A stretch of DNA of 64,000 bases from Leptodontidium sp. MPI-SDFR-AT-0119. Taxonomy: Eukaryota > Ascomycota > Leotiomycetes > Helotiales > Leptodontidiaceae. The stretch's first letter is position 1. Every line of letters starts with the position of its first letter. Below the pieces are notes generated by a model. The model made no database searches and was not told where the DNA came from. It worked only from the letters and a program-made list of their open reading frames with translations. Location: NCBI GenBank assembly GCA_020726505.1, contig JAHLEZ010000002.1:1178001-1242000 (forward strand). The letters are read 5' to 3'. A program made the translations under genes and the position numbers. Shown here one piece after another: positions 22,720 to 34,419 of the stretch.

Positions 22720-25081
22720 CCGTAAGCGCTCTTTAACTTCTCTAGCTAAACTCGAGGATTGAGTCGGCGAGACGCTAGCGGTAGGTCGTGTAAAGACCTT
22801 TGACTTAAAGGAATCGTTAAGTGCCGTAAGCTTAGCCTGCCTCTGGCGGTAGTTATTTATATTAATAAGAGTATCCCTTTGTTTTATATTAAGCTAGTAA
22901 GATTTAACGATTAACTTATTAAAATAGTTAATATTGACGAAGACTCGCTAATTAAAGTACGGCTAGACAAGTATATTTAATAACTATTCTAGTCGATTTC
23001 GGTTCTTTATATATAATTACTTTAAGTCGTAGTACTCAAAGAACTTCCGACTAATTAAGACGTCAGTGTTTCTTAGGTTAATTATTAAAAAGGGGAAGTT
23101 AATTCGCCGGCAGTCGATTATTAAGGTAAGTAAAACGGCCGTGTTAATTAACTTGCCTTTCTTATTATTATAACTAACTAAGACGATTAATTAAGGGAGA
23201 GATATAAAAGAAATATTAAATTACTTAATAAGTTAATATATAAAAAAGGGTTTAATAATACTAGAAATATTAACTTTATTATTAATATATATAAGTGTTT
23301 TAGTAAAAAATCTATTCCTTTTTAATTTAATACCAATTAAGAACTATTGTCCTTTAATAAGAGCACGGAAATTAAATACTAAGTCCTTTTATAAGTTATA
23401 GCTTATATTAAGGTGTAAGTCTTTACTATAGCCTAAGAGTTTTTTAAAAGCTCGTTAATCTCTAAATCCTCGCCGACGACTAATTAAGAAATCGACTTAT
23501 TAAGAGCCTAGTCTCTATGGCGCTTAGGGCAGTTACTAGCCTAATAGCCGGTCTTATTATAATAGAGACAAGTGTCGGAAGAGACGTCCTTAGGTATAAG
23601 AGGAAGTACGAGGGACTTAGGTCGGCGTAAGACGGGCGAAGGAGAGGGCGTACGCTAGCGGACATTTAATAACTATCTTAAAGTTAGTAGTCTTTATATA
23701 TAAGTAGTAGGAGTAAGTGAAGTCGAACGCCAGTTGTCCTTCTTTAAGATGCCGCGCGAGTTATTAATATTAATATTATTAAAAAAGACTCGAGGGGCTT
23801 TATAGATAGTAGTAATAACACATTTATTAGCTTGTCTAGTAACGATATTCTATAACTCGCGATTTAAGACGGCTAAGAACTTATTAAGAGCCGTATAATC
23901 TCCGGCGAATTTATACTTTTTAGTTTAAATATCGTACTTAAGCTTATTTAAGACTTTCTTGTATACGTCGTCGAATTAATAATTAAGTGAGATTTTTCTA
24001 GTAGTCGCGTATATTATAAACTTTATATAGAACTCGTTATAAGTTATACTACTTATTTATAATTAGTTATACTTAAGCTTAATAGCCTATACTTAGTTAT
24101 AATTAAAGAAACGCTAGTCTAAAGCCTTTAAAACGTTAGCGGCTTTATTAAAGTCTCTAATAAAGTTAAGGTTTATTCGTTAAAGAATAATAGTCTTAGC
24201 CTCTCCTTTTATATACTTAAAGTAAGCGTGGACTTATAATTCGTTAATAAGGAAGTTACTTAAGTATTTTTAAATAAAGAGCTTTATATTTATCTTTTAG
24301 GCATTATATTTAATTTCGCCCTTATAATTATTAAAGGAGGTACGGGGGTACTTAACCTTATTAGGTTCGACGGCAAAGATAGCGGGGTTTAACTTAAGGA
24401 GGTAATAGTTGGCGGTAAGCTAGAGGTCCGCCGTAAAAGCTCGCACTAATCGATTAAAAAGAAAGGGAGTGTTAGTCTCTTAGTAAGGGTTATTAATAAC
24501 ATATTAAGTAAGGGCTTATATAACGGCGGTGGCAATAATAAAGCTAACGGAGTTCTTAATTAATTAATCTACTCTAGCTTATTAAGCGGGGGTAAAGCCC
24601 TTTATATTAGTAGGCTCTAGTAATACGTTAAAGAAACGCTAGGGTTTATCCTCTAAGTCTAAGTCGAATCCGTTAAAGCTTTCTAGCTTCTTTAAAAGAG
24701 TCTTAACTAAAGGGATAAGGGTGTTAGTAAAGCCTAGCCGTATAAGGGCGCTCCTTTCTCTAGAACTTCGCTGACGAGGGGGAGAAACTAGTAAAGGTAG
24801 TAAAGTGGGGTTAAGGGGTATTTACGGTTATTAATTAATTTATTAATTAGACATACGTTTTAAAATAACAACGCGCGCCAAGTTATAATAAAGTAAGTTA
24901 ACCGCGGGAAAATATTTAACTTTCTCTAGGACAGTCTATTACGAGGGCAAAGAGGTACTTATTTGTTGAATAAGCTAAGGTATTAAGGCTTATTATTAAC
25001 TTATTATAGGGGCAAGTTAATAAAGCGCAAGACTAAGTGAGATATAACACTTTATAATAAAGGGGTATTAGTCTTTTCTTA
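22720..25081 (-). pseudogene. E2 gag relic, minus strand
   Basis: This is the continuation of E2 upstream of pol, cut from it by element C. On the minus strand at about 23,530-23,590 a degenerate retroviral-type zinc knuckle can be read. It has the spacing C-x2-[C to Y]-x4-[H to Y]-x4-C followed by P and basic residues; the changed positions are those that C-to-T or G-to-A mutation would hit. The rest of the region gives no intact frame. Confidence 0.65.
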
Positions 25082-25383
25082 TATTATAACTAGTTAAAGG
25101 TTAATACGGCGAGTTAACTCTAACTTTATATTTAGGCCTTTAACTACGCTTAAAATCGAGAAGAAAAGACAAGGAGGAAAGGAGAGCTCTCTATAAGGGA
25201 GAGCTCGAGTATAAATACACGAAGGACCCTCCTAATAGGGCCTAGCGTAGTCGGGGGCCATTCATATCCACATGTCGCATGCTCGCTACTAAGTCTTCCC
25301 TATTAGGCTTAGCGCCATCGCATAGCCAGCGATGCTACGAGCCTGTGTCGGTTAGAATACGAGGCGCATCGTAAGTCGTAACA
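25082..25383 (-). repeat. 5' LTR of E2 (right on the + strand)
   Basis: This 302-bp LTR aligns end to end with 14415-14716. Its left end reads TATTATAACTAG where the partner has TGTTACGGCTGG, all transitions. It is followed by the target duplication AAGAC. Confidence 0.88.
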
Positions 25384-25637
25384 AAGACCTTATCTTACTG
25401 TGTCACTTAGCTTAATTAAGACGTTAATTTAGACTAATACGACGTTTCTAACCTTAAATACGCTCCGCATAAAGTCAGGGATTTCCACCTTAGTCACCCC
25501 AAGTAAGTAAGACCCCTTACTAAGTTACTTAAATAAATTAAAATATAAGAAGACAGTATTAACGACTACGACGACCTCGATAACGACAAGGAGATAAACT
25601 AACGCTCAAGGACGAGCTTTTTCTAGAGGGGGGGTAG
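25384..25637 (+). mobile_element. Right fragment of A2 (3' end of pol and polypurine tract)
   Basis: This fragment resumes A-family sequence exactly where the left fragment stopped at 14414. It carries the end of the chromodomain (tract ending in R-D-F-H), the proline-rich tail, and the polypurine tract AGAGGGGGGG at 25625-25634, followed by the A2 3' LTR. Confidence 0.85.
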
Positions 25638-25884
25638 TATAACGACTAACGCTGCCTAGAGCCTTATTTCTACCGGCTCCACTTAGTACTGCCTGATTAG
25701 GACGTACTGAGATTACTATAATACTAAGTATACTAACCCCTTATATATAAACTTCTTCTTTCCTTACCTTATTTCCTCTATAGTTATAAATTCTAAGTTA
25801 ATACTTAGTATTATTATATGTCTTATATTAATATGTGAGGCGTCAGTTACACGTGATTGCCGTCTTTCTAGGGCAAGCGTCACA
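25638..25884 (+). repeat. 3' LTR of A2
   Basis: This third copy of the A-family LTR is about 247 bp and ends GTCACA. The 5' LTR of A2 is absent from the window, so A2 is 5'-truncated or rearranged at its left edge near 14262. Confidence 0.88.
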
Positions 25885-26900
25885 CTAATAGAGTAAGTCT
25901 TATAGTATCTTAGGCTTTGTCCGCTTTAGATTTGCCCTTAGAGCTCTTCTTTCCCTTGCCTATAAATTTCCCGTTATTTAAACTTAATATTTCTATATCT
26001 TTTAGTGTTTTGTAATACGTATTAATCGTGATCTTATTAGCCGACGTCATCTTTTTGTACTTGTACATTCGGAGGGGAACTATAACATCGTCGTATGTCT
26101 CTTAATCTCTTATATTTATAGTTATAATAAGGGTTTTCGGATTTCTAAAGAGAAACTCAAAGGCCTGTCGAATAGGTCTTTCCGAAGGTAATAAGTTCCG
26201 TCGTTTAGTCTATGACTTTACTCCTATTCTCTATATAACCTCACAAAGTCGTTTGTAAGTAATTCGATTAGAGACAGAGTTTATATCTTAATTCTCTATA
26301 ATTATATATTATTTACTCTTATTAATAATTGGCTATATATTAAAGCTAAAGTTCTATAGTTCCTTGTCGAATAACACCTTGGGATTAAAGACAAGGCGTT
26401 TCTTTATAAGGGCAGTTATAAGTGTACGGATTTGTGTAAGAGAAGAAGTCACATTTACTACCTCTTAATTTGGCCCCCCCGCACTAGTTTTCTAGCGCTG
26501 AGCTTACAGTGAAGAAGTCGTAGGGTCAGGAACTTACTCTTTAAGGTCAGAATTAATAGTCCTCGCTCTACGACGCTTTATAGTGGCCTTTGAGTCGTTT
26601 AAGAGTCTTAGAGTTCCTTAAATGCCAGGAGGGAGTTACTGTTTAGTTTTAGCCGCCGTTTTAAATTCTGTGAGCTATCGGGCGCTAGCCTTTACACACG
26701 CTTAGAGAATCTTAATAGCTTTATATATAACTGCAAATATTCTAAATTTCAAACGACTTAGAGTTGTTGTTGTAAAGATATTAAAGGTAAGTGTTATATA
26801 GAGGGGGGTTGAGGCAGGGGCAGATGCGAAAAAGTGGTGGGGTAGACTAAAATCGCTTACTAACACACGTTATGAAATCAATTGTAGAAGGGTAACCTGG
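25885..26900 (-). pseudogene. Relic of an unidentified ORF in A+T-rich flank
   Basis: Downstream of the A2 LTR the sequence is moderately A+T-rich. On the minus strand between about 26,250 and 25,900 a mostly open frame can be read. It contains R-P-I-R-Q-A-F-E-F-L-F-R-N-P-K, later V-P-L-R-M-Y-K-Y-K-K-M, and a lysine-rich tail (G-K-G-K-K-S-S-K-G-K) ending before 25,895. I do not recognise the family. It could be a RIP-damaged host gene or transposon ORF. No terminal repeats were found. Confidence 0.35.
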
Positions 26901-26911
26901 CCAACCGGCCA

Positions 26912-26933
26912 CCCTACGGAAATTTCCGTAGGG
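26912..26933. repeat. 22-bp perfect palindrome next to a second inverted repeat
   Basis: The sequence CCCTACGGAAA followed by its exact reverse complement forms a 22-bp palindrome. Immediately to its left is CTGGCCAACCGGCCACCC, another GGCC-based inverted structure. It lies in the transition from RIP-mutated to normal DNA and could be a hairpin end of a small transposon, but no partner end was found. Confidence 0.6.
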
Positions 26934-27267
26934 AAAATCAAAAATCCACGCTGAAAAAGACTCGATTTTCACAAAATCAAAACTAATACTTAAGATAATT
27001 CATTTTACTCTAAACTTTAGAATCCAAATAACAATTAGTAATATAATCGAATGAGTTAATAAGTTTATTTATAAAATATTAATTAGAGGTGTAATTTGTG
27101 AAGCCGCGAGGGTGTTTGAGGGTGGCCGGTTGTCCAAGTTCCTCTTCTAGTTAGTTGTGCAGCTGTATGGCAGACGCCACCCTTTTTCTAAAATGTGGCA
27201 TGGATCGGCTACATTGACCTTCACAACGGCACGACTGTAGAGCTCTTCTCCAGTAAGTTGGCTTGGA

Positions 27268-27276
27268 TATATATAA
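27268..27276 (+). promoter_or_regulatory. TATA-like box of the alpha/beta hydrolase gene
   Basis: TATATATAA lies 60 bp upstream of the ATG at 27337, a common fungal core-promoter distance. No experimental support. Confidence 0.45.
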
Positions 27277-27336
27277 CCAGCTTGCCCTTGAATTCTTGAC
27301 TCCAATCCCATCACATGCTAGCAACCGGACCTGATC

Positions 27337-28392
27337 ATGTCTTGGTCGGCGCCGCCTGTTGCGAAGTCTGGGTTCCTCACTATACCCACCAAGCCGAACG
27401 CCGCTATCTCGTACAGTTTCTTCCCTGCCACCACTTCCCCAGCATCATCGTCCCATAATGCCCTTATTGTATTTGTTAACGGGCTGGGGCTTCCAGCTTC
27501 ATCATGGGTACCAACAATCGCCTCCCTTCAGAAGCTGGTCCCGACCTGTCCAGCAATCTTAACATATGATCGATTCGGGCAAGGGCTTACGACATCTCGA
27601 GACCCGCTAGATGGGCAAAGGGGAAAAGAGCTTGGGCATGACCTTCTAGATGTCGCAAACGACCTCCACGAAATCATACTATGGGTCGCAGCGTCGGAGC
27701 TTGGCCTTCAAAGTCCCGATGTGGAAGGTGGTAAGGCTCGTCTACTGCTCGTCGGCGCTTCAATTGGAGCTCCTATCGCTAGGCTCTTTGTACAGAATCA
27801 CGAGGGGATGGCATCGGGGATGATCATATTGGACTCAAATATCGCTAATGTCAACTACTCGGACTTCTTGCCTGACCCGGACTCGTCTGATTTCGATGGG
27901 GGTTCCCTTCTTTCGGATGACTGCACATTGGAGCAGTACAGAGAGGCGAGGCTGAAGTTGACTCGAATCTTCGACTTGAAAGTTAAAAATCCGGAATCTC
28001 TAGATCGGAGCAACTCTTCAGTCTTGCTGCCGTACTCCTATCAGCCGAAACTCGTGGGAATAGGTAAAGCTGGTCCACTGCTGAGCGTTGTTGGTCACGA
28101 CCCAGAAACCTTCGCAGATCTCAGCTACGATATGATGGGAACTCCAAAGAGTCTGAGCAAGATTACCAACGAGTAAGTAGCAGCAGTGACATGTACTGAT
28201 TCGTCGTTCTATATATACTAACGTTGCTGTAGGTACTGGGCTGAGTATAATGAGGGCCTAACCAAGATCACCGATAAGGGGAAATGCAAGGGTGTTGTAA
28301 TTGCCAGAGGCTGTGGTCATTTCATCCAAAAGGACAACCCGGAGTTTGTAGCACAACAAATCTCAGGCATGATAACGGAGCTCGGCTGGTAG
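27337..28392 (+). CDS. Alpha/beta-hydrolase fold protein
   Basis: Two exons, 27337-28172 and 28233-28392, joined over a 60-bp GTAAGT...TAG intron with a TACTAAC branch site; 331 residues. The fold signatures are visible: a V-F-V-N-G-L-G oxyanion-type strand near residue 45, the T-Y-D-R-F-G-Q-G strand near 76-83, the nucleophile elbow G-A-S-I-G at 140-144 (Ser142), and a late G-C-G-H whose His308 would complete the triad. The Asp is probably in the V-G-H-D stretch. There is no signal peptide, so it is likely cytosolic. The substrate cannot be told from sequence; esterases, lipases and secondary-metabolite hydrolases share this fold. It is the first intact gene beside the RIP-mutated block. Confidence 0.88.
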
Positions 28393-29566
28393 TATGACGA
28401 GACGAGGAACTTGCTTTCAGTTGCAATATGCACATATCTTGCAACTATTACCTTGACTACTTGCGTGATGATGCGCTACTCTCCAATTTTATATATTTTA
28501 CGGATTTGGATTTAAAGTCTTATTTTATCATGTATAGCCTTCAATATTAGCCTTAAAAACTCACCTCTTGATCTCTACTGCCGATGCTGCGTCGAATCTG
28601 GGTTGGCAGACCAAGAACCTCTTGTGGCTGGGTAAATAGCCGGGCCTTCTCGTTCCTGCTCGGGAAAAAAATGTCCTTCTATAGTTTGTTTTTGTCACGA
28701 CTCCGAATCACTCCAGAGGGCTCAGAATGAGTCGCTGGATTGGCGTGAGGTGCCCACCCATTGTAAAGCCGGGGAATGAGTGATGCCGCTCACACGTACC
28801 GGGTTTTGTACGAAGGCTTACAGTGCAACTTGTTCCGGAGAGAAAAGTCGTTGTAAATAGGTATGGCTCGGTGAATCCGGGATAACATTGATTCCGTTGA
28901 GGTCATAGGTGTGGAGTAATATAACTACTACGAACGGGCACCGAAGCAAGTACGGAGAGAGAGGCATGTAATGTAGAAGGATATGAACACTTTTCACCCA
29001 TACTGGCACAAACTGAAACTTCTACCTTCATCTCAGCCAGGTCGACTTGTACCAGTGCCGGGTCTCAGCGGGACCAAAGAATGGGAAGATAGAGAAAGAA
29101 TACCGCCCGCTGTAAAATAAAGCCAAGAGGTTGCACTAACAAAACAAAGTGAACCAGCGCTGACTCCCCAGTATGTTATATACACGAACTTAGAAGTGAG
29201 CTGCTAAAATAGAATGGCAATAGCAGAGAAACACAACTGGCTAGAGATGGCAAATATCAAAGACATGGCTTCATCATGGCTGAAATTTCATACGATCCTT
29301 CGCTCTGCATTTGCTAGAAATCAAAGTTTCCTGTCCGATTGACTACCTACCTACCGATTGGGAAAAGACCGAGAAGAGGCTCGTACTGGCCGAGAAGGGA
29401 GACGTGCATCATGTTCGCTTGCATTCTCGATAGCGTCGCTTAGATCCGGCGCCAACTCGCTTGACGCCCCTTGGAAAAATCCATGAAAGCCATATCCATA
29501 CATTAGAAATACAACACCATAAGAACCCAAGTAACCAACGACCATCGCAAGATCTGGGGTAGCAGC
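28393..29566. other. Intergenic region, convergent 3' ends
   Basis: 1.2 kb between the hydrolase and the RSC subunit gene, which are transcribed towards each other. I see no conserved ORF, tRNA or repeat. Short ORFs on the minus strand (for example 28818-29009) have no family features. Confidence 0.6.
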
Positions 29567-32535
29567 TCAAACCCACTTGAACCCATCGAGCTTAACATCG
29601 TTTCTTTCCTCGCGCTTCTTCTTGAAGAGCTCAAGTTCCCGTTCACTGTTGAATGCCCGTTCCTGCTGAACAGCCAAATTAGCAAGATCAAGATCGCGAG
29701 CCTTCTTCCAGTCTTCGCCGTGCAGTTGCTTGTACATCTCATCTGTCCCGTTCTCCATGTCAAGGTTCCACCTGTTCAGAGCCTCCAGCCCCTGAGCGAC
29801 AATCCAGTCAACTCTGCCTTCGGTACTGGTTTTTATTCGCTTTAGTCTTTCTCCCGCAGCAGTCTCCAACTCAGCCGCCCTTGCTTTGCGTTTCTTGTCG
29901 TCTTCCTCCTTGCGCCGTGCTTTATCCGCAAGGTATTTGAGACTATGGCCTAAGTTCTGCTTGTCCTGGGGGATGGGATTGACATCGAGCGGGGGGGTTG
30001 TGTAAAAGATCACCCTGCCATATTCATCGTGATGGAACTGAGCACGAATATCAGCTGGAATAGCACTGTGTGCCATCTCGGGTAGCGTATAGACTTCGAT
30101 TGGGCGAGGTGGGTGGTAGACCGCATGGGGTGTGTGCGAGTTCGTGACTGGGACCGCTGGACGTGGAGCCGTACTGCCTTGGTAGTGATTGTAATTGGCA
30201 AGTGGGTTTAGTTGCTGAGCTACTGGTGTGGAAGCGGAGTTGTGTTGATAGGCATTCTGGGATTGGTAATGAGGCGTTTGTTGAACGTTGTTATGGGGGC
30301 CCGAACCCTGAGAGCCGTATGAGTTTTGATGATTAGGAGGAGCAGGGGATGCTGAAGGGCGGACTGGAGCGAACTGTTGGCCATATGGAGTCTGGGGAAC
30401 ACTCTGACTCGCTTGTGGGGATGGAAGAGAAGCGTGCGAAGCAGTTCCAGACATTGCCGAGTCTGTTCTGTCATACTGTAGGCGATCGCTCGTTATTGGA
30501 CGGCGTACAGGTTCGGGTGAAGGAGGGGGAGGTGACGGGGTTGGCTCAGGAGGTGGCGATTCCTATTCTTGTTAACTCGTTGCGCTGGAGAGGTAGATAG
30601 AACGCGGATGTAGGCACTCACATTTGATTCCCTGGGCCGTTTATGTACAGCTCCAACGATGGGTGGTGCATTGGGTGCTCCCCATGTCGGCTTTGGAAGG
30701 GGATCATCCTCTTTGGCATCCTCTCGTAGCAGGTGCTTGATGGGACTAGGAACTTTTTTCATCTTCCTCGGAACATCAAACAGGTCCATCTCGTAGTCCT
30801 TGTCCCTTACTTCGTCTGGGACACAACTAGCCCAGGTCTTGATCTTGTTCAGCTTGAATTTTTCCTCGTTATACCGTGCCTCGCAAACGTAAACTTCCTT
30901 GTCCTTGGGAAATCCGCGAGGGCGACCTTTATTGAACCGAGTAAAGAACATCACAAAGCAACGATCAACAACCTCTTCAATCTTGTGGTCTCGGTATTGC
31001 CCAGTCTTGACCACTTCGCTCTCGAAGAAGTGCTTCTCGTAGCGGTGAACTGTCTGCTCCGGCCGATAGTACCAGCATGCATTGATCCACTTCTCTCCCT
31101 TTGGGTCTTGCCAGGTTCGGTAGATTTGCGCAACGATCGGCTTGGTTACATCGTTGGGATTAGTCAAATGAATCCAGTCTCCCACTTTCCATATCTCATT
31201 GTTATAGAGAATTTCTGGTACTGGGAGTCGGCCATCATCATCCACGAAGTCACTATCGGGCTTCTTCTTCTCTTGCTCTGCTAGAATTCTGGCTTCCTTC
31301 TGGAGGTCTACTGCATCCTGATAGACCTGACTGTCCTCGAGATTGTATAGCTTGGCATTCTCAAACATAAGTTCTAGGTCCTTCAGCGCCTGATCGACAG
31401 AATGGTACTTCTTCCTCTTCGCCTTCTTTTTGATCAAATCCATTGCGATGGGATTCTTGATCTCCTGGTAATATTCTGGCATTTGGGACTTGTCTGGTAG
31501 TCTCTCGAATGGGAGAATCTTGAGGTCACCACTGCCACCATGCTTAAATTTCCGCAAGCCTTTCAAGACAGAGTTGATTCGTGCCTCCATGGGGGTGTGG
31601 ACCTTCGGTGGACGGCCACGCTTCTTTTGAGACTCGGGGTCGTCCTTTCCACCATCCTCGCCTTTGCTATCACGCTTCACAGTTGCAGATGACCTTCGGT
31701 TCTTCTTTCGATTTCGGCGGGGTCGATCATCGTCCGAGTCATCATCATCTTCTTCATCTTCGTCCTCATCATCGTCCTCGTCCAGTTCTTGTTCCTCATC
31801 TTCGGGGAGAGGCGGCGGGGAATCTTCAACTTCGGGAATCTCGCCCAGGTCTGGTAATTCGGCATCCTCTGCAGCAATAGTATTGTCATCCACCAGTTTC
31901 TGCAGCTCCGCCTTGAACAAGCCTCGAAGAGCAACCGCATCGCTGTAGACAAGAGCAGAGGGACGGTTATAGACTTGGGCGTTGTGGCAGATGAGAGCGA
32001 AGTCTCGAATGTAGTCCTTGAAGTGGGAGTATTGTTTCTTAGTGATTTTGCCCTGTTTTCAAATAAGTTATTGTCTCTAGACCAGAATTAAGATTGTGGT
32101 GGCCTACCCTAAGAGTACTGAATGCAATAGGTTCCTTGATGATCTCGTAGTAGTCTGGTAGCATTCTCTTACTCACAACACGCTGGAAGCTACCGGAAAT
32201 ATCACGACCTCTGCGAAATGCCAGTTAGTAAAGTCGATGAAAGGAGCTAGAATTTGCAAAACACACTCTTCGTCGCGATAATTAGTCAAGCGCTGGAGGA
32301 TGCCATTCATAATCTCAAATTCCTTCTTCGTAAGTCCAGCAGCTGTAGCAGTATCTTTTGTTGGCGTGGGCGGGGGCACAGAGTCTGGAGCAGAAGCAGG
32401 AGCTTCCTGGGGATTTGGGGTTGGCTCTGCAAGAGTTGGATTATTCTTGGGGACAGCTAGCTCCTCAGCCTTGATTTCCGTTTCAATTTTGGTCTCTACT
32501 GCTGGCGCAGGATCCTCTGGTGGTTGCGATGACAT
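29567..32535 (-). CDS. RSC chromatin-remodelling complex subunit, Rsc1/Rsc2 type (bromodomains, AT-hook, BAH)
   Basis: Four exons on the minus strand: 32267-32535, 32108-32210, 30622-32052, 29567-30475; 903 residues, close to yeast Rsc1/Rsc2. The order is the Rsc1/2 signature. Bromodomain 1 spans about 72-180 (with M-L-P-D-Y-Y-E-I-I and C-H-N-A-Q-V-Y-N). Next come an acidic Asp/Glu run, an AT-hook R-G-R-P-P-K near 269, bromodomain 2 at about 279-381 (M-P-E-Y-Y-Q-E-I-K-N-P; N-A-K-L-Y-N) and a BAH domain at about 405-535. The C-terminus is Pro/Gln/Ser-rich and low-complexity, ending in a charged coiled segment. The family reads acetyl-lysine on nucleosomes in the nucleus. The start M-S-S-Q-P-P was chosen because the upstream in-frame extension to 32661 looks like 5' UTR. 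Confidence 0.92.
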
Positions 32536-33148
32536 CTTGAAGGTGCCAGAGGAATTGCAGACCTGTCGTGGTTGGCAATTCAAATCAGGGCTGGCGCATA
32601 TAGATGGATGGCTTGGAGTTCGCGACAGCAACGTGCAGTGAAGCGCGCGAGTTTTAGTCACATGATGACCAGCCAGCCAGCCTCGCCTAGCCTCAGCCTT
32701 GTTTGGACAGGGTAAGTAAGTGACGGTTGAATGGAATCCCTATCTCACTCCAAAACTGACAATTTTCACCCCCAGATATAGTTCGACAGTGAATGGAATG
32801 TCATTTTTGAATATAGACATGAACCGAGACGCCAACATTCATTCCTTGTCCGTTCTTTACATGTGCTCTCCTCCCAACGAAGTTACTCAATTTGCCCCTC
32901 TTGTTTATCGGTTATCGGGCAAAGCCTTGTGCTTGCCACGAAAACCTACAGTACCTACCTAGTAGCTGCTGATTGCTGTACATCTCTTACCACGAGACGA
33001 TATGTTCTATTTGCCACCCGCTCCATCGTGACTCCCTAGCACAGACCAGAACAACTGAATGCCGGAAGACATATATCACCCCTTTCGCTGAAATTACGCC
33101 CTCTAAACCGAACCACCCATTCCCACATCTTCCAACCTCGCTGCAACG
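32536..33148. promoter_or_regulatory. Divergent promoter region between the RSC subunit and OTU1
   Basis: 613 bp between two divergently transcribed genes. It includes a CAGCCAGCCAGCC short repeat (32670-32682) and pyrimidine-rich tracts ahead of the OTU1 start. No clear TATA box was seen for either gene. Confidence 0.5.
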
Positions 33149-34419
33149 ATGCGGACTCGTGTGAGGGCACCTGCAGGCGCATTTACTATCGCTCTCCCAG
33201 ACGATGCAACAGTTGGGGATCTGATATCTCAGATCATGGAAAAGACATCCATCGCTAATTTCGATACAAAGCATGGCTATCCCCCAAAACCACTACTACT
33301 CGAAGACAGCGACAAGTCGTTGCCGTTGAGCGAGCTGGGCGTACAGCTGGATGGGGAGCAGCTCACTATTAGCCAAAAGGATGATACGCCCCTAGACAAA
33401 GGAGATGCAAAGGCTGCAAGCGTACAGGGAACCTCCTCAGCACAAAGGGCGACGCAAGGATTTGATGGAGCTGGGTCCACCAAACCCAAGGAGAGTAAAC
33501 CCGTATCTCTGCAGAGGAAAGGTATGGAGGGAGATGTGCCAGAGATACCACTACCAGGGAGAGGAACTACTGTTGGTAAGTGCCATGGGACTTTTTTATA
33601 TCTGCACCTCTAACGGATGTCTTAGTTCTCCGAGTGATGCCCGACGATAACTCGTGCCTCTTTAGATCCTTTGGTACAGCAGTCCTGCCAGGAGACGATC
33701 AGAGCATGACAGAACTCCGGTCCATCATCGCCACAGCTATCCAGTCGGAACCAGAAACGTACTCTAAAGTTGTCCTCGAACAAGATCCCGATGATTACTG
33801 CAGGTGGATACAGACACCGGACGCTTGGGGAGGGGCTATTGAGATGGGCATAATGGCAAAGTACTTTGGGGTGGAGATCTGTAGTATCGACGTTCAGGTA
33901 TGTCACTCTTGAGCGCAAAGAGAAGATAAAACTGATGAAAGAGTAGTCTCTACGGATAGACAAGTTCAACGAAGAGGCTCTGAGCAGGTGCATACTTGTG
34001 TACTCCGGAATCCACTACGACACCATTGCAGAGAGCCCGATGCCCGCCAGCCCAGAATTCGATACAAAGGTGTGGGGTACAGATGATGACGAGATCTTGG
34101 AGGGTGCGGTGGCGCTTTGCATGAGGTTGCAAGCCAAGCATTACTTTACAGACACAGGCGGGATGGCGATCAAGTGCAATGAATGTGGTGCTATTGTCTA
34201 CGGCCAGGGCCAGGCGAGTGGACATGCTCAACAGTTCGGGCACTATGATATGGCCGAGGTACCTACTTGAGGCCTGTATAGTGCTTAGGCGGCCCTTATA
34301 ACGATGCATCCGAATGATACATACAGTCCTGTTTGAGCACATGTAAGATTCCTGGAGGGTGGAATGGCGTGAGGAAGAAGGCTGCGGCGAGGGCTCAAAA
34401 GAATCTTGCTAAACCTTGA
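33149..34419 (+). CDS. OTU1: Ubiquitin thioesterase Otu1 (YOD1 family)
   Basis: Four exons: 33149-33575, 33626-33897, 33947-34258, 34348-34419; 360 residues (yeast Otu1 301, human YOD1 348). The N-terminal ~80 residues form a ubiquitin-like/UBX-type domain used by this family to bind Cdc48/p97. A Ser/Pro/Lys-rich linker leads to the OTU peptidase: D-D-N-S-C-L-F with catalytic Cys153, and G-I-H-Y-D with catalytic His256. A C2H2 finger (Cys310, Cys313, His326, His332) precedes a basic C-terminus, exactly the YOD1 layout. It trims ubiquitin chains on Cdc48 clients in ER-associated degradation. All introns have GTAAGT, GTATGT or GTACCT donors and keep phase. Confidence 0.94.

Larger units (their letters stand above)
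14415..25383 (-). mobile_element. Element E2: minus-strand Ty3/gypsy retrotransposon carrying two nested insertions
   Basis: The outer LTRs (14415-14716 and 25082-25383) are 302 bp each, in the same orientation, and align with only transition-type differences. The element is flanked by a perfect 5-bp duplication AAGAC (14410-14414 and 25384-25388). Pol runs on the minus strand from about 21,000 down to 17,418, and gag lies at 22,720-25,081. Subtracting E1 (14726-17411 plus one 5-bp duplication) and C (21031-22714 plus one duplication) leaves about 6.6 kb, a normal gypsy length. The reverse-complemented polypurine tract is split by E1: TTAC plus C-run at 14717-14725, continued at 17412-17430. 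E2 itself sits inside A2. Confidence 0.88.

Noticed and set aside
30733..31284. 183-codon plus-strand ORF
   Set aside because: It is antisense to the BAH-domain exon of the RSC subunit gene and has no family features.
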